Assembly (NCBI GenBank): GCA_963700045.1
Contig: CAVOWK010000032.1
Coordinates: 124,001-188,000, forward strand
DNA from: RPQJ01 sp963700045
Lineage (GTDB): Bacteria > Pseudomonadota > Gammaproteobacteria > Steroidobacterales > Steroidobacteraceae
DNA: 64,000 nucleotides
Direction: 5' to 3'
The notes under the pieces were generated by a model. It was given only the letters and a program-made list of their open reading frames with translations. It was not told the DNA's origin and ran no database searches. Shown in pieces: positions 14,283-23,132 of the stretch; the stretch's first letter is position 1; each line of letters starts with the position of its first letter. Position numbers and translations under genes: made by a program.

Positions 14283-17200
14283 AAATCGCGCGAGGCCGAG
14301 CGTAACCGGCCGAGCCAGCGGCTCAGGTCGACGAGCCGGTGCGCGATCACGTGCATCACCTCTCCTTCCCGTTGCAGCCTGCCGGCCAGGCCCAGCAGGC
14401 GTGAGCCGATCAAGGCCTGGCGTTGCCGTTCGGCCACGTCGCGCCAGACGATCAGGTTGATCGAGCCATGCTCGTCCTCGAGCGTCACGAACGTGACGCC
14501 TTCGGCGCTGCCCGGCCGCTGTCGCGTGATGACGAGGCCCGCGGTGCGCACGTTCGAGCCGTTCGTCAGCGAACGCAGCCGCGCGGAATCGACGAAACCG
14601 CGGGCACCGAGCTGGTCGCGCAGCACTGCGATCGGGTGACGCCGCAGCGTGAGGCCCGTATGCGCGTAATCGGCCACGATGTCTTCGCCTTCGCGGGGCG
14701 CGCGCAACAGCGGGATTCCTTCGGCGATGCGCACCTCGGGCAGGATGGGCAGCGGGCCCTCGAGGCCGGCCACCTGCCAGGCCGCGCGGTGACGGTGCCC
14801 GCCGAGACCCGCCAGCGCGCCCGCCGCCGCCAGGCAGCCCATCGAACGACGATCGAGGCTGGCCTGCTCAGCCAGTTGCTGCGCGCTCTCGAACGCAACG
14901 CCCTGCCTGCGCGCGCGCGCATCGACCAGCCGCTGCGCCGCCTCCTCCGCCAACCCCTTCACCAGCCGCAGGCCGAGCCGCAGCGCGGGATCGGGCGAAT
15001 CGTCGGCGCGGTGCTCCAGCGTGCAGTCCCAGTCGCTGGTGCGCACGTCGATCGGGCGCACCTCGACGCCGTGGCGCTGCGCGTCCTGCACGATCTGCGA
15101 CGGCGCATAAAAGCCCATCGGCTGGCTGTTGATGAGCGCGGCCGCGAAGGCCGCGGGCTCGTGCCGCTTGAGCCACGCCGAGACGTACACGAGCAGCGCG
15201 AAGCTGGCCGCGTGCGACTCCGGGAAGCCGTATTCGCCGAAACCGAGGATCTGCTGGAAGATGCGCCGCGCGAACTCCTCGGAGTAACCGCGCTCGCGCA
15301 TGCCGTGGATCAGCCGCTCCTCGAAGTGCCCGAGGCCGCCCTTGCGCTTCCACGCCGCCATGGCGCGCCGCAACTGGTCCGCTTCGCCCGGCGTGAATCC
15401 CGCCGCGACGATCGCGAGCTGCATCACCTGCTCCTGGAAGATCGGCACGCCGAGCGTGCGCTTCAGCACGCCCTCCACCTCTGCGCTGGGATACGTGACC
15501 GCCTCCTCGCCCGCGCGCCGGCGCAGGTAGGGATGCACCATGTCGCCCTGGATCGGGCCGGGCCGGATGATCGCGACTTCGATGACGAGGTCGTAGTACG
15601 AGCGGGGCCGCAGCCGCGGCAGCATCGCCATCTGCGCGCGCGACTCGATCTGGAACACGCCCACGGTGTCGGCGTGGCCGATCATGTCGTAGACCGCCGG
15701 GTCTTCGGCGGGCACGGTCGCGAGTGTCCAGCGCTGGCCGCGGCAGCCGTGCACGAGGTCGAACGCGCGGCGGATCGCGGCGAGCATGCCGAGCCCGAGC
15801 ACGTCGACCTTGAGCAGGCCGAGCGCGTCGAGGTCGTCCTTGTCCCACTGGATCACGGTGCGGTCGGGCATCGAGGCGTTCTCGACGGGCACGAGTTCTT
15901 CGAGCAGGTCGCGCGCGATGACGAACCCGCCGACGTGCTGCGAGAGGTGGCGCGGGAACCCGAGCACGGTCCGTGCGAGGGTCAATACCCTTGCGAGCAC
16001 AGGGCTGTCGGGATCAAGGCCTGCTTCACGCACCCGGGTTTCGTCGATGCGCGAGCCGTCCCACCACTGCATCGAGCGCGCGAGCGCCGCGACCTGCAGC
16101 GGGTCGAGTCCCATCGCCTTCGCCACGTCGCGCAGCGCGCTGCGCGGCCGGTAGCTGATGACCGTTGCAGTCAGCGCAGCCCGCTCGCGGCCGTACTTTG
16201 CGTAGATGTACTGGATGACTTCTTCACGCCGCTCGTGCTCGAAGTCGACGTCGATGTCCGGCGGTTCGTTGCGCTCCCTGGAAATGAAGCGCTCGAACAG
16301 CAGCGACATGCGCGCGGGATCGACCTCGGTGATGCCGAGACAGAAGCACACCGCCGAGTTGGCTGCCGAGCCGCGGCCCTGGCAGAGAATGTGCCGCGAG
16401 CGGGCGAACCGCACGATGTCGTGCACGGTGAGGAAGTACGGCTCGTACTCGAGCTCGGCGATCAGCGCGAGCTCGTGCTCGATCGCCTGTCGCGTCGGGG
16501 CAGGCACGCCTTCCGGCCAGCGGTGACTTGCGCCCTCCTCCGTGAGGCGCCGCAACCACGCGGCCGGCGTGTAACCTTCCGGCACGATCTCGCGCGGATA
16601 TTCGTAACGCAGCTCGTCGAGCGAGAACGTGCAGCGCGAGGCGATCTCCACCGCAGCGGCGAGCAGCTCGGGCGGATGCAGCTCCGCGATGCGCTGGATC
16701 GGGCGCAGGTGACGTTCGCCGTTCGGAAACAGCGCGAGCCCCGCCTGCTCGACCGTGGTGCCGATGCGCGTCGCGGTGAGCACGTCCTGCAGCGCGCGGC
16801 GGCCGCGCGAGTGCATGTGCACGTCCCCGGCGGCGACGAGCGGCAGTTCGAGTTCGCGGCCGAGGCTCTGCAATTGCTCGAGTCGCCTGCGATCACGTCC
16901 GGTCGTCAGCAGTTCGACCGCGATCCAGAGCTGGCCGGGAAAGAGCGTGGCGAGCCAGCGTGCTGCGGCAGCGTCGGGTTGCGTTGCGGGCAGCCACAGG
17001 CACAGCAAAGGGGTTAGGGGATAGGGGTTAGGGGTTAGTCGGAAGTTGCTGGCAACGCCAGCTTCGTCACTAACCCCTAACCCCCAACCCCTATCCCCTG
17101 CCGCGATTTCTTCGAAATCATGGCGGCACAGCCGGTATTCGCCCTTCTTCGCGGCGCGTCGCCCGCGAGTGATCAGCCGGCAGAGACGACCGTACCCCGC

Positions 17201-17443
17201 GCGATCCCGCGCGAGCAGCACGCAACGCAGGCCGTCCTCGAGACGAAACTCCGCACCGACAATGAGCTTGAGGCCGTGCTCGCGGGCAGCGACATGCGCC
17301 CGCACGACGCCGGCCACCGAGCACTCGTCGGTGATCGCAAGCGCGGCATACCCGAGCTTCGCCGCGCGCTCGACCAGTTCCTCTGGACGCGAGGCGCCGC
17401 GCAGGAAACTGAAGTTGGAAAGACAATGCAGTTCGGCGTACAC
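14276..17443 (-). CDS. dnaE2: Error-prone DNA polymerase III alpha homologue DnaE2 (ImuC)
   Basis: 1055 residues, uninterrupted. It begins with the PHP domain (YAELHCLSNFSFLRGAS) and contains the polymerase acidic motif PPDIDVDFEHERRE, then GVFQIESRAQMAMLPRLRP and a late OB-fold region with NLIVWRDVAERQR. DnaE2 is the catalytic polymerase of the ImuA-ImuB-DnaE2 mutasome, performing SOS translesion synthesis. The start is GTG at 17443; an in-frame stop lies 27 bases upstream. A palindromic element is inserted in frame at about residues 115-145 (separate entry). It is the last gene of the lexA operon, 57 bases after imuB. Confidence 0.95.
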   Translation of the reverse strand: MYAELHCLSNFSFLRGASRPEELVERAAKLGYAALAITDECSVAGVVRAHVAAREHGLKLIVGAEFRLEDGLRCVLLARDRAGYGRLCRLITRGRRAAKKGEYRLCRHDFEEIAAGDRGWGLGVSDEAGVASNFRLTPNPYPLTPLLCLWLPATQPDAAAARWLATLFPGQLWIAVELLTTGRDRRRLEQLQSLGRELELPLVAAGDVHMHSRGRRALQDVLTATRIGTTVEQAGLALFPNGERHLRPIQRIAELHPPELLAAAVEIASRCTFSLDELRYEYPREIVPEGYTPAAWLRRLTEEGASHRWPEGVPAPTRQAIEHELALIAELEYEPYFLTVHDIVRFARSRHILCQGRGSAANSAVCFCLGITEVDPARMSLLFERFISRERNEPPDIDVDFEHERREEVIQYIYAKYGRERAALTATVISYRPRSALRDVAKAMGLDPLQVAALARSMQWWDGSRIDETRVREAGLDPDSPVLARVLTLARTVLGFPRHLSQHVGGFVIARDLLEELVPVENASMPDRTVIQWDKDDLDALGLLKVDVLGLGMLAAIRRAFDLVHGCRGQRWTLATVPAEDPAVYDMIGHADTVGVFQIESRAQMAMLPRLRPRSYYDLVIEVAIIRPGPIQGDMVHPYLRRRAGEEAVTYPSAEVEGVLKRTLGVPIFQEQVMQLAIVAAGFTPGEADQLRRAMAAWKRKGGLGHFEERLIHGMRERGYSEEFARRIFQQILGFGEYGFPESHAASFALLVYVSAWLKRHEPAAFAAALINSQPMGFYAPSQIVQDAQRHGVEVRPIDVRTSDWDCTLEHRADDSPDPALRLGLRLVKGLAEEAAQRLVDARARRQGVAFESAQQLAEQASLDRRSMGCLAAAGALAGLGGHRHRAAWQVAGLEGPLPILPEVRIAEGIPLLRAPREGEDIVADYAHTGLTLRRHPIAVLRDQLGARGFVDSARLRSLTNGSNVRTAGLVITRQRPGSAEGVTFVTLEDEHGSINLIVWRDVAERQRQALIGSRLLGLAGRLQREGEVMHVIAHRLVDLSRWLGRLRSASRDFH
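17009..17099. repeat. Palindromic GGGGTTA-rich repeat element inside dnaE2
   Basis: Two arms made of short GGGGTTA/GGGGATA units (left 17009-17039, right 17069-17099) are inverted copies of each other: the inner 16 bases match perfectly and the outer parts differ by unit order. Between them is a second, smaller palindrome with GCTGGC AAC GCCAGC at its centre. The whole element of about 91 bases can fold into a long hairpin. It resembles dispersed intergenic palindromes of GC-rich gammaproteobacteria, but here it is read through in frame by dnaE2, encoding residues such as NFRLTPNPYPLTPL. Confidence 0.75.
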
Positions 17444-17500
17444 GGCAATCGCGTCGAGCCTGGCTCAGTGCGACGCGCGGCAGGCTGGCGGACCGGCGAG

Positions 17501-19155
17501 TCACGCGAACCAGCCGTGCAGGAACCAGCGGGCGCCTGCGGTCGTCTCGCGGCGCTTGCGGAACACCCACAACCGGGCGCCCTGCGCATTGCGGGCGATG
17601 TAGTAATCACGCGCGACGTCGTGACCGTCCCACCAGCCGGATTCGATGCACTCGGGGCCTTCTTCGAGAACGAGCCGGTCAACATCGCAGGGCTCGGGCC
17701 GGTCGAGCAGCCAGAGCGGCCGGCCCGTCGCCCGGCCTTGCGGCCGACTCTCCCATCGAAATGGGAGAGGCACGGAGGGGGACTCTCGTTCGGTGCGGCA
17801 CTGCGTGACGGCGCTTGCTTCCGTGCCCTGGGTTTCGTCGCCGCCGGCTCGACGGCGCGCCACGCCGCCTCGGGTCGATGCTCGGGCACGCAGGCGAGTC
17901 CGTGCACGGCATCGTTGCCGAGCCGCGCACGCAGCCGCTCGACGAGCTGCGGCAGGTTCCCGCCGGATTCGCGCCGGTCATGCGCAAACAACTCGATCGC
18001 ATCGGCCTGCAGGTCGATGAGCGGGCCGCTCAGCAGGCGCACGTTGCGCACGGGTTGCGGCAGCACGAGCTGCGCAAGACGCTCGCGCAGCAGCTCCGCC
18101 ATGTGCCGCGGCTGCGCACCGACCGGCTGCACGAAACGCAACCGCACGCGCGTGACCGGGGCAGCACGATGACGCAGCTGCACTTCGATCGCCTGCACGC
18201 CACGGCCACGCTCGCGCAGGAACTGGCACAGTTCTTCGAGCAGGGGGGCGAGCGCCAGGCCGAGCCGTGCGGTATCGGCGATTTCGGGTTCGAGGTCGCG
18301 CCGCGCGGCAAAGCGTTCGCTTGCGGCATACGCCGCGCGCGGCTCCTGCACACGACCCGTGGCGCGATCGAGCGTGGCAAGCAGCTCCTGGCCGAAGCGG
18401 CGCGCGAAGCCATCGCGCGGCAGGCGCAGGCAGTCGCCCACGGTGCGCACGCCCATGGTGCCGAGCGTCTCGATGCTGCGTTCGGGCCACCGGGTGCAAT
18501 CGAGCGGCAGCGGCGCAAGCCGCGCAGCCAGTTCGTCCCGGTTGCGTACGAACACGGGTCGCGCGCCGAGCGGACCCGCGCGCGCGAACCACAGCGATGC
18601 CAGCGGCGACGGCGTGATCGCAAAGCGAGCCGTCGCGCCCGTGGCATCGGCGAGTTCCTGCTGCAATCGCAGGCACAGCTGCCTGGCGCCGCCAAACAGC
18701 CGCAGGCTGCCACGCACCTCGAGCAGTACGCCGTCGGGCGGCTCGAGGCTGACCCGCGGCGTGAATCGCACGCCGCGCTGCGCCACCGCCTCGAGCAACT
18801 GGCGTTCGCGCCGTGCATCGCGCGCCAGCGCATGCAAGCCCGGCACGAGTGCGAGCGCTGCGTTGATCGACATTCCCTCGCGCACGCCTGCGGCGTGCAC
18901 GGCTTCTGCGCAGGCGCGCACGACCTTGCCGTTGCGCTCGAGGTCGACGATGGCGACAGGCGGACGACCCGGCAGGGCAAGCGCCACGTCGCGCAGCGAA
19001 TCGAGCAGCAATGACGGCAGGTGAATGGCGAGCCAGAGTTCACGCGGGCGCGATTGCGCGAGCGGTGTGCGGCCCGGAACGGAAAGCGAAGACGGACGAA
19101 ATGCCGGCGTGACCCGCACACGGTGGGGAGACGGGGGCCTGGCGAGCGGAGCCAT
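17501..19155 (-). CDS. imuB: Y-family polymerase-like protein ImuB (one frameshift)
   Basis: About 550 residues. The N-terminus reads ELWLAIHLPSLLLDSL where active Y-family polymerases have a metal-binding Asp, so it is catalytically dead as expected of ImuB, the hub that links DnaE2 to the beta clamp. The little-finger and C-terminal parts follow (VRLLSGPLIDLQADAIELF, then RPLWLLDRPEPCDVDRL and YYIARNAQGARLWVFRKR). The open frame changes between about 17740 and 17850, right at a short hairpin. It starts one base after imuA ends. Confidence 0.9.
17748..17769. repeat. Perfect 9-bp hairpin within imuB
   Basis: CTCTCCCAT and ATGGGAGAG flank a four-base loop, CGAA on the plus strand and TTCG on the coding (minus) strand. 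It lies in the variable linker before the conserved C-terminal domain of ImuB, exactly where the reading frame changes. It may be a small repeat that inserted into the gene, or the structure may have caused a local read error. Confidence 0.6.
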
Positions 19156-19156
19156 C

Positions 19157-19864
19157 TCAGTGCCCCAGGTTCACCGTGGCAGGACGGCCTCCGCGGCTTT
19201 TGACGATGCGCACCTGCAGGCCTTCGGTGCCGCCCCCGAGCAGTGCGAGCCGCAACACGGCAGGCGAAGGGGTAAGCCCCGCCTGCAGCGGGCGATACAG
19301 CACCGCAAGGCTGCGTGACGCTTCTGCCGCCAGCTGCAACCGCCGCAAGGCCTGCGGATCGCGGGGATTGAACCAGCCGAGCACGGCGCTGCAAGACTCC
19401 GAGCGCAGCGCCTGGTCCATCGCCCACTCAGTGGCACCTGCGCCGTTGACGACGAGCATGCGCCCGACATCGATGCCCCACGCCGCGAGCGCCGGTGCAT
19501 ACGGGCGATACGGCGGCGAGACCCAGGCGATCCAACCCCCGCTGCCCCGGTCATGCGATGGCATGGCAGACCCCGCATGATCGGGGCGCGGTGGCGGATA
19601 AATCTCGTCGGCTGCGCCTGCGTCCCTGCAAAGCGCAGCGAGCGCGGGGAGCAGCAACCGGAGTTCGCCGATGCCCCGCTGATCGGACAGGATTTCGATG
19701 AGACCCTGCCGCGGCCAGCCGGTGCCCGGGAGGCAACGGTCGAGCGCAGCGTAGCCCGTGGGCAGTCCTGAAGGCACGGCCGCAGCCGCGCTACTGCCCG
19801 TTTCCCGCGCACGCCACAGACGCGCGGAATTCTGTTGCAGCAGTTGTTCGACGGAAACGCTCAT
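19157..19864 (-). CDS. imuA: ImuA, RecA-like SOS mutagenesis accessory protein
   Basis: A 235-residue protein of the ImuA/SulA-like group, with SGLPTGYAALDRCLPGTGWPR at the start of the RecA-like fold and GLIEILSDQRGIGELRLLLP following. It is the first gene after lexA (43-base gap) and precedes imuB by one base. ImuA is needed with ImuB and DnaE2 for damage-induced mutagenesis, probably by interacting with RecA. Expression should follow the LexA boxes upstream of lexA, as no separate promoter is evident. Confidence 0.9.
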   Translation of the reverse strand: MSVSVEQLLQQNSARLWRARETGSSAAAAVPSGLPTGYAALDRCLPGTGWPRQGLIEILSDQRGIGELRLLLPALAALCRDAGAADEIYPPPRPDHAGSAMPSHDRGSGGWIAWVSPPYRPYAPALAAWGIDVGRMLVVNGAGATEWAMDQALRSESCSAVLGWFNPRDPQALRRLQLAAEASRSLAVLYRPLQAGLTPSPAVLRLALLGGGTEGLQVRIVKSRGGRPATVNLGH

Positions 19865-19907
19865 GGTCGCTGGTGGATCGCTGGCCAGCAGAAATATCAG
19901 GGAGCAG

Positions 19908-20528
19908 TCAGGACAATCGGTGCGTGTCCTGCCGCACCACGCCGACGACGAGGCCTTCGATGGTGAGCGACTGCTCGCGCAGGTCGATACGCAGGGGTTC
20001 GAAGTCTTCGTTCTCGGGCAGCAGCCAGGCGATCGAGCCGTCCTGCCGGTAGCGTTTCACGGTGACCTCGTTCTCGAGGCGCGCGACGACTATCTGGCGG
20101 TTGCGGACTTCGGGCGTGCGGTGGACTGCGACGAGATCGCCGTCGAGGATGCCGACGTTGCGCATGCTCATGCCTTTGACCTTGAGCAGGTAATGCGGCC
20201 GCGGCTGGAAGAGCGCCGGGTCGATCTGGTAGCGCGCTTCGATATTCTCTTCGGCCAGGATGGGCCGGCCGGCGGCGACCCGGCCGATCAACGGCAGGCC
20301 GATCTGGTCACGCAGGGAATCCTTGAGCTGAATGCCGCGGGAGGCCCCGGGGCGCAGTTCGATGACGCCTTTGCGCTGCAGGGCGCGCAGATGTTCTTCG
20401 GCCGCGTTCGCGGACTTGAAGCCCAGGGCTTCGGCGATTTCGGCCCGCGTGGGGGGCAGGCCCTGTTCGGCCAGGCTGTCCTGGATGAACATAAGCACCT
20501 GGCGTTGGCGCGGTGTCAGGTCTTCCAT
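19908..20528 (-). CDS. lexA: SOS repressor LexA
   Basis: A 206-residue repressor-protease. The N-terminal winged helix (LTPRQRQVLMFIQDSLAEQG, then GFKSANAAEEHLRALQRKG) binds SOS boxes. The self-cleavage site is Ala86-Gly87 in RVAAGRPI, and the Ser-Lys dyad is Ser121 (VKGMSMRN) and Lys158 (VTVKRY). It leads the lexA-imuA-imuB-dnaE2 operon and is itself controlled by two LexA boxes, so the whole mutagenesis cassette is autoregulated and induced by DNA damage. Confidence 0.97.
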   Translation of the reverse strand: MEDLTPRQRQVLMFIQDSLAEQGLPPTRAEIAEALGFKSANAAEEHLRALQRKGVIELRPGASRGIQLKDSLRDQIGLPLIGRVAAGRPILAEENIEARYQIDPALFQPRPHYLLKVKGMSMRNVGILDGDLVAVHRTPEVRNRQIVVARLENEVTVKRYRQDGSIAWLLPENEDFEPLRIDLREQSLTIEGLVVGVVRQDTHRLS

Positions 20529-20541
20529 CGGTCGTCCCTCC

Positions 20542-20557
20542 CTGTATACCCATACAG
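20542..20557 (-). promoter_or_regulatory. LexA (SOS) box, proximal
   Basis: CTGTATACCCATACAG has the CTGT-N8-ACAG form of the gammaproteobacterial SOS box. It lies 14 bases upstream of the lexA start codon and 19 bases, centre to centre, from the second box, so two LexA dimers would bind nearly the same face of the DNA. Confidence 0.88.
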
Positions 20558-20560
20558 TTA

Positions 20561-20576
20561 CTGTTTATATATACAG
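20561..20576 (-). promoter_or_regulatory. LexA (SOS) box, distal, overlapping the -10 element
   Basis: CTGTTTATATATACAG matches the CTGT-N8-ACAG consensus with the preferred AT-rich core. It covers the -10 hexamer of the lexA promoter, so LexA bound here would block RNA polymerase directly. Confidence 0.92.
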
Positions 20577-20596
20577 CTCCACCTGTCTGTTGGCAA
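20568..20596 (-). promoter_or_regulatory. Sigma-70 promoter of lexA-imuA-imuB-dnaE2
   Basis: On the minus strand TTGCCA (-35, 20591-20596) and TATATA (-10, 20568-20573) are separated by exactly 17 bases. The -10 lies inside the distal SOS box. Transcription should begin at about 20560, within or between the two boxes. Confidence 0.8.
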
Positions 20597-20932
20597 GCGG
20601 GAGGAAAAAGTTTATTGGGCAAAGACCGACACCCCGGGCAAGGCGGCCACACCACACTCTTGCACGAACTCCGGCAACCGCGTCCTGCGGCGAATGCCGG
20701 GAAATCCAGAGCCAACTGCAACGCTTGTCAGCGGCGGCACGCGGCCAGTGGCTGCTCCCCCGGTTGTCGAATGAGAACCCCTCGCATGCGACGTACAGCA
20801 CAGTAATCTTTATCGTCGTTTTCGAATGAGTTAGTCTCTCGCTGTTCGGCTGCGCTGCGCACACGGAAGGGTGTCGTGGAGTTGCCGCCGCCACACTGCC
20901 TTGCCTGATTCAAAAACCGAGGAAGATCACCA
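20577..20932. other. Intergenic region between lexA and the alanine-zipper lipoprotein gene
   Basis: Beyond the lexA promoter I see no conserved open frame, repeat or RNA structure here. The last 15 bases before 20933 contain a GAGGAAG ribosome site for the lipoprotein. The promoter of that gene was not identified with confidence. Confidence 0.5.
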
Positions 20933-21256
20933 ATGAAGACCGCTATCGCCAAGATCCTGACCGCCACTGCCGCCGCCGTCGTGCTCGCCGCCGCCACGGG
21001 CTGCGTCAGCCAGTCGAAGTTTGACGAGCATGTGGCCAGCGCCGATGCGGCCATCAAGGCTGCCGCTGCTGACGCCGCCGCCGCCAAGGCTTCTGCCGAC
21101 GCCGCTGCCGCTTCGGCTTCGAGCGCCGCCAGCAACGCGAGCAGCGCGCAGAGCACGGCCAACCAGGCCCTGCAGGCCGCGCAGGCTTCGCAGTCCTGCT
21201 GCGACGCGACCAACGAGAAGATCGATCGCGCGTTCAAGAAGTCGATGGGCAAGTAA
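20933..21256 (+). CDS. Alanine-zipper lipoprotein (Lpp/OprI-like)
   Basis: A 107-residue lipoprotein. The signal sequence MKTAIAKILTATAAAVVLAA ends in a lipobox-like ATGC, giving Cys24 as the lipidated residue. The mature protein is a long helix with alanine-rich heptads and seryl spacers, as in Lpp-type trimeric coiled coils, and it ends in FKKSMGK, where the terminal lysine could be linked to peptidoglycan. The paired cysteines in SQSCCDATN are unusual for Lpp. An L,D-transpeptidase gene lies next door. A strong terminator follows. Confidence 0.82.
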   Translation: MKTAIAKILTATAAAVVLAAATGCVSQSKFDEHVASADAAIKAAAADAAAAKASADAAAASASSAASNASSAQSTANQALQAAQASQSCCDATNEKIDRAFKKSMGK

Positions 21257-21287
21257 TCGACTGACTCCATCGCTCTGCGATACGAAG

Positions 21288-21317
21288 ACGCCGCGGACCT
21301 CCGCGGCGTTTTCTTTT
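21288..21317 (+). terminator. Intrinsic terminator of the alanine-zipper lipoprotein gene
   Basis: ACGCCGCGG, loop ACCT, CCGCGGCGT, then TTTTCTTTT: a perfect 9-bp stem followed by a T tract, 32 bases after the stop codon. Confidence 0.9.
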
Positions 21318-21388
21318 CAGCAGCGCTTGCGGGCCAGCCAGTGCGGGCAGCGTTGCACTGACATGGCGGCAGATCGCCGAGCGTTGGG

Positions 21389-22411
21389 TTACGGAACCGG
21401 AACGTGTGCCGCATCCGCGACTGGCGCGGGCACGGATTCCGGCGATGGGGCTGGCGCACGCGAGAAATTGCGCTCGCCGACTCGCACCGGCACGCCCGAC
21501 GCCTGCTGGAAAGCGAGCCGTGCCGTGTCCCAGTCGATCGAGACATCGACGCCTGCCGTGGCGGCCCTCACCACCCGGTCGAGTTCAGCTGGATCCATGT
21601 GCGCAGGATTGTCCGTGCCTTCCAGCGGCGCCTGGCGCTCGATGAACAGCGTGCCGCGCGACCAACCGACTTTCGTCGTCTGGTCGATCAGGTTCACCTT
21701 CGTGTTGACCGGGATCATCGTGTAGAACTCGGCGATGTCCTCCGGGAACATGCGGATGCAGCCGTGCGTAACCTGCATGCCGACGCCTGCGGGACGGTTC
21801 GTGCCGTGGATCAGGTACGAGCCGCCGGGGATGCCGAGCCGCAAGGCATACTCGCCGAGCGGGTTGTCCGGACCCGGCGGAATGAATGGCGGCAACGGAT
21901 CGCCCTTCGCCTCGTGCTCGAGCCGGACCGACTTCGGCGGATACCAGTTGGGGCGCTCCTGCTTCGATGCGACCTTGGTGGCCCCAAGCGGCGTTTTCCA
22001 GTCCATCTTGCCGGTGCTGATCGGGTACGTGCGCACGACGCGAGGCTGACCCGGTTGCGTGGGCGGATAGTAGTAAAGACGGTGCTCGGGCAGGTTGACC
22101 ACGATCCCCTCGCGCGGGGCATCCGGCAGCAGGAATCGGCCTGGAATCACGATCTCGGTGCCCGCCCCGGGCAGCCACGGGTCGATACCGGGGTTCGCCG
22201 CGATGATTTCCTCGTACCCGACACCATAGCGCCGGCCGATGTCGAGCAGCGTGTCCTCGTGCTCGGCGACGGCAATGCTGACCGCGCCGATCACGTTGTC
22301 GCCATTGAGCGGCAACAGGAATTCGCCTGCCCGGACGTCATTGGCGACGAACGGTGCGAACGCTGCGACCAGCGCCGCGGCGAACCACTGGCCGACACGG
22401 ATATCCTGCAT
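21389..22411 (-). CDS. L,D-transpeptidase, ErfK/YbiS/YcfS/YnhG type, with LysM
   Basis: A 340-residue periplasmic enzyme: signal peptide (1-28), a LysM-like peptidoglycan-binding segment (about 44-91, including NPGIDPWLPGAGTEIVIPG), then a YkuD catalytic domain with His202 in IHGTN and the nucleophile Cys218 in THGCIRM. Such enzymes form 3-3 cross-links or attach Lpp-type lipoproteins to peptidoglycan. The neighbouring alanine-zipper lipoprotein with a C-terminal lysine makes the attachment role attractive here. The C-terminal tail is proline/alanine rich. Confidence 0.92.
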   Translation of the reverse strand: MQDIRVGQWFAAALVAAFAPFVANDVRAGEFLLPLNGDNVIGAVSIAVAEHEDTLLDIGRRYGVGYEEIIAANPGIDPWLPGAGTEIVIPGRFLLPDAPREGIVVNLPEHRLYYYPPTQPGQPRVVRTYPISTGKMDWKTPLGATKVASKQERPNWYPPKSVRLEHEAKGDPLPPFIPPGPDNPLGEYALRLGIPGGSYLIHGTNRPAGVGMQVTHGCIRMFPEDIAEFYTMIPVNTKVNLIDQTTKVGWSRGTLFIERQAPLEGTDNPAHMDPAELDRVVRAATAGVDVSIDWDTARLAFQQASGVPVRVGERNFSRAPAPSPESVPAPVADAAHVPVP

Positions 22412-22530
22412 GCAACCTTCCTTCCATTGCCTGCATCTATTCTAACGTCATGGCGACGATCCACACGCTGCCCGCACGCATTGACCCGACCACGGCACCG
22501 CCCGTAGCCTTGCGGCCGCGAGGGACCCCC

Positions 22531-23058
22531 ATGCCTTACAAGCTGACGATCGAGCTCTCCGACCGCGATTTGCGCCATTTTCGCCGGGAATTGAACAAGG
22601 CGCGCGATTCGGTCCGGATCGCAGACGACGAGGAAATCCTCGGCGCGGCGGCCGACATGGTGAAAGCCATGAAAGGCACCGAACTGCCCGACTTCGTGGC
22701 CGAACGGCTCGAGCAGCTCGACACCCTGATTGCCATGGTCACCGACGAGGACTGGCCGCTGGACGACGATGAGCGGAACCCGGTGCTGTCGGGGCTTGCC
22801 TACCTGTGCGACCCGGAGGACCTGATTCCCGACGACATCCCGGGCATCGGCATGCTCGACGACGCCGTGATGATCGAACTCGTCTTCCGTGAACTCCGGC
22901 ACGAACTCGAGGCGTACGAAGATTTCCGTGCCTACCGCGAATCGCTGACGAAAGGCTCGGTGCTGCGCAAGGCAGCGCCGGGCGTCGCCGAGAAGATCGC
23001 CAGGCGGCGCGTACAGCTGATGGCGCGCATGCGGCGCCGGCGCAAGAGCAAGCAGTGA
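22531..23058 (+). CDS. YkvA-like DUF1232 protein
   Basis: About 175 residues. The DUF1232 core is the segment with LAYLCDPEDLIPDDIPGIG followed by MLDDAVMIELVFREL, the usual 'DLIPD..pxiGxlDDa' pattern. The function of this family is unknown; some members are membrane associated. The C-terminus is strongly basic (MARMRRRRKSKQ). I prefer the ATG at 22531, preceded by a GAGGGA site, over the in-frame ATG at 22450 whose extra 27 residues look like untranslated sequence. Confidence 0.8.
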   Translation: MPYKLTIELSDRDLRHFRRELNKARDSVRIADDEEILGAAADMVKAMKGTELPDFVAERLEQLDTLIAMVTDEDWPLDDDERNPVLSGLAYLCDPEDLIPDDIPGIGMLDDAVMIELVFRELRHELEAYEDFRAYRESLTKGSVLRKAAPGVAEKIARRRVQLMARMRRRRKSKQ

Positions 23059-23132
23059 TGCGTGATCAGTGATCCGCCACCGGGATCACGGCGCGCTCCG
23101 GTTCCTGCCGAGCGGAATTCACAAGCCCCCAA

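Noticed and set aside
14423..17017. 864-codon plus-strand frame opposite dnaE2
   Set aside because: Antisense of a complete, well-conserved polymerase; low-complexity Arg/His/Ala composition.
17009..17099. Rho-independent terminator inside dnaE2
   Set aside because: The hairpin is strong, but neither strand has a following T tract, and the dnaE2 frame continues intact.
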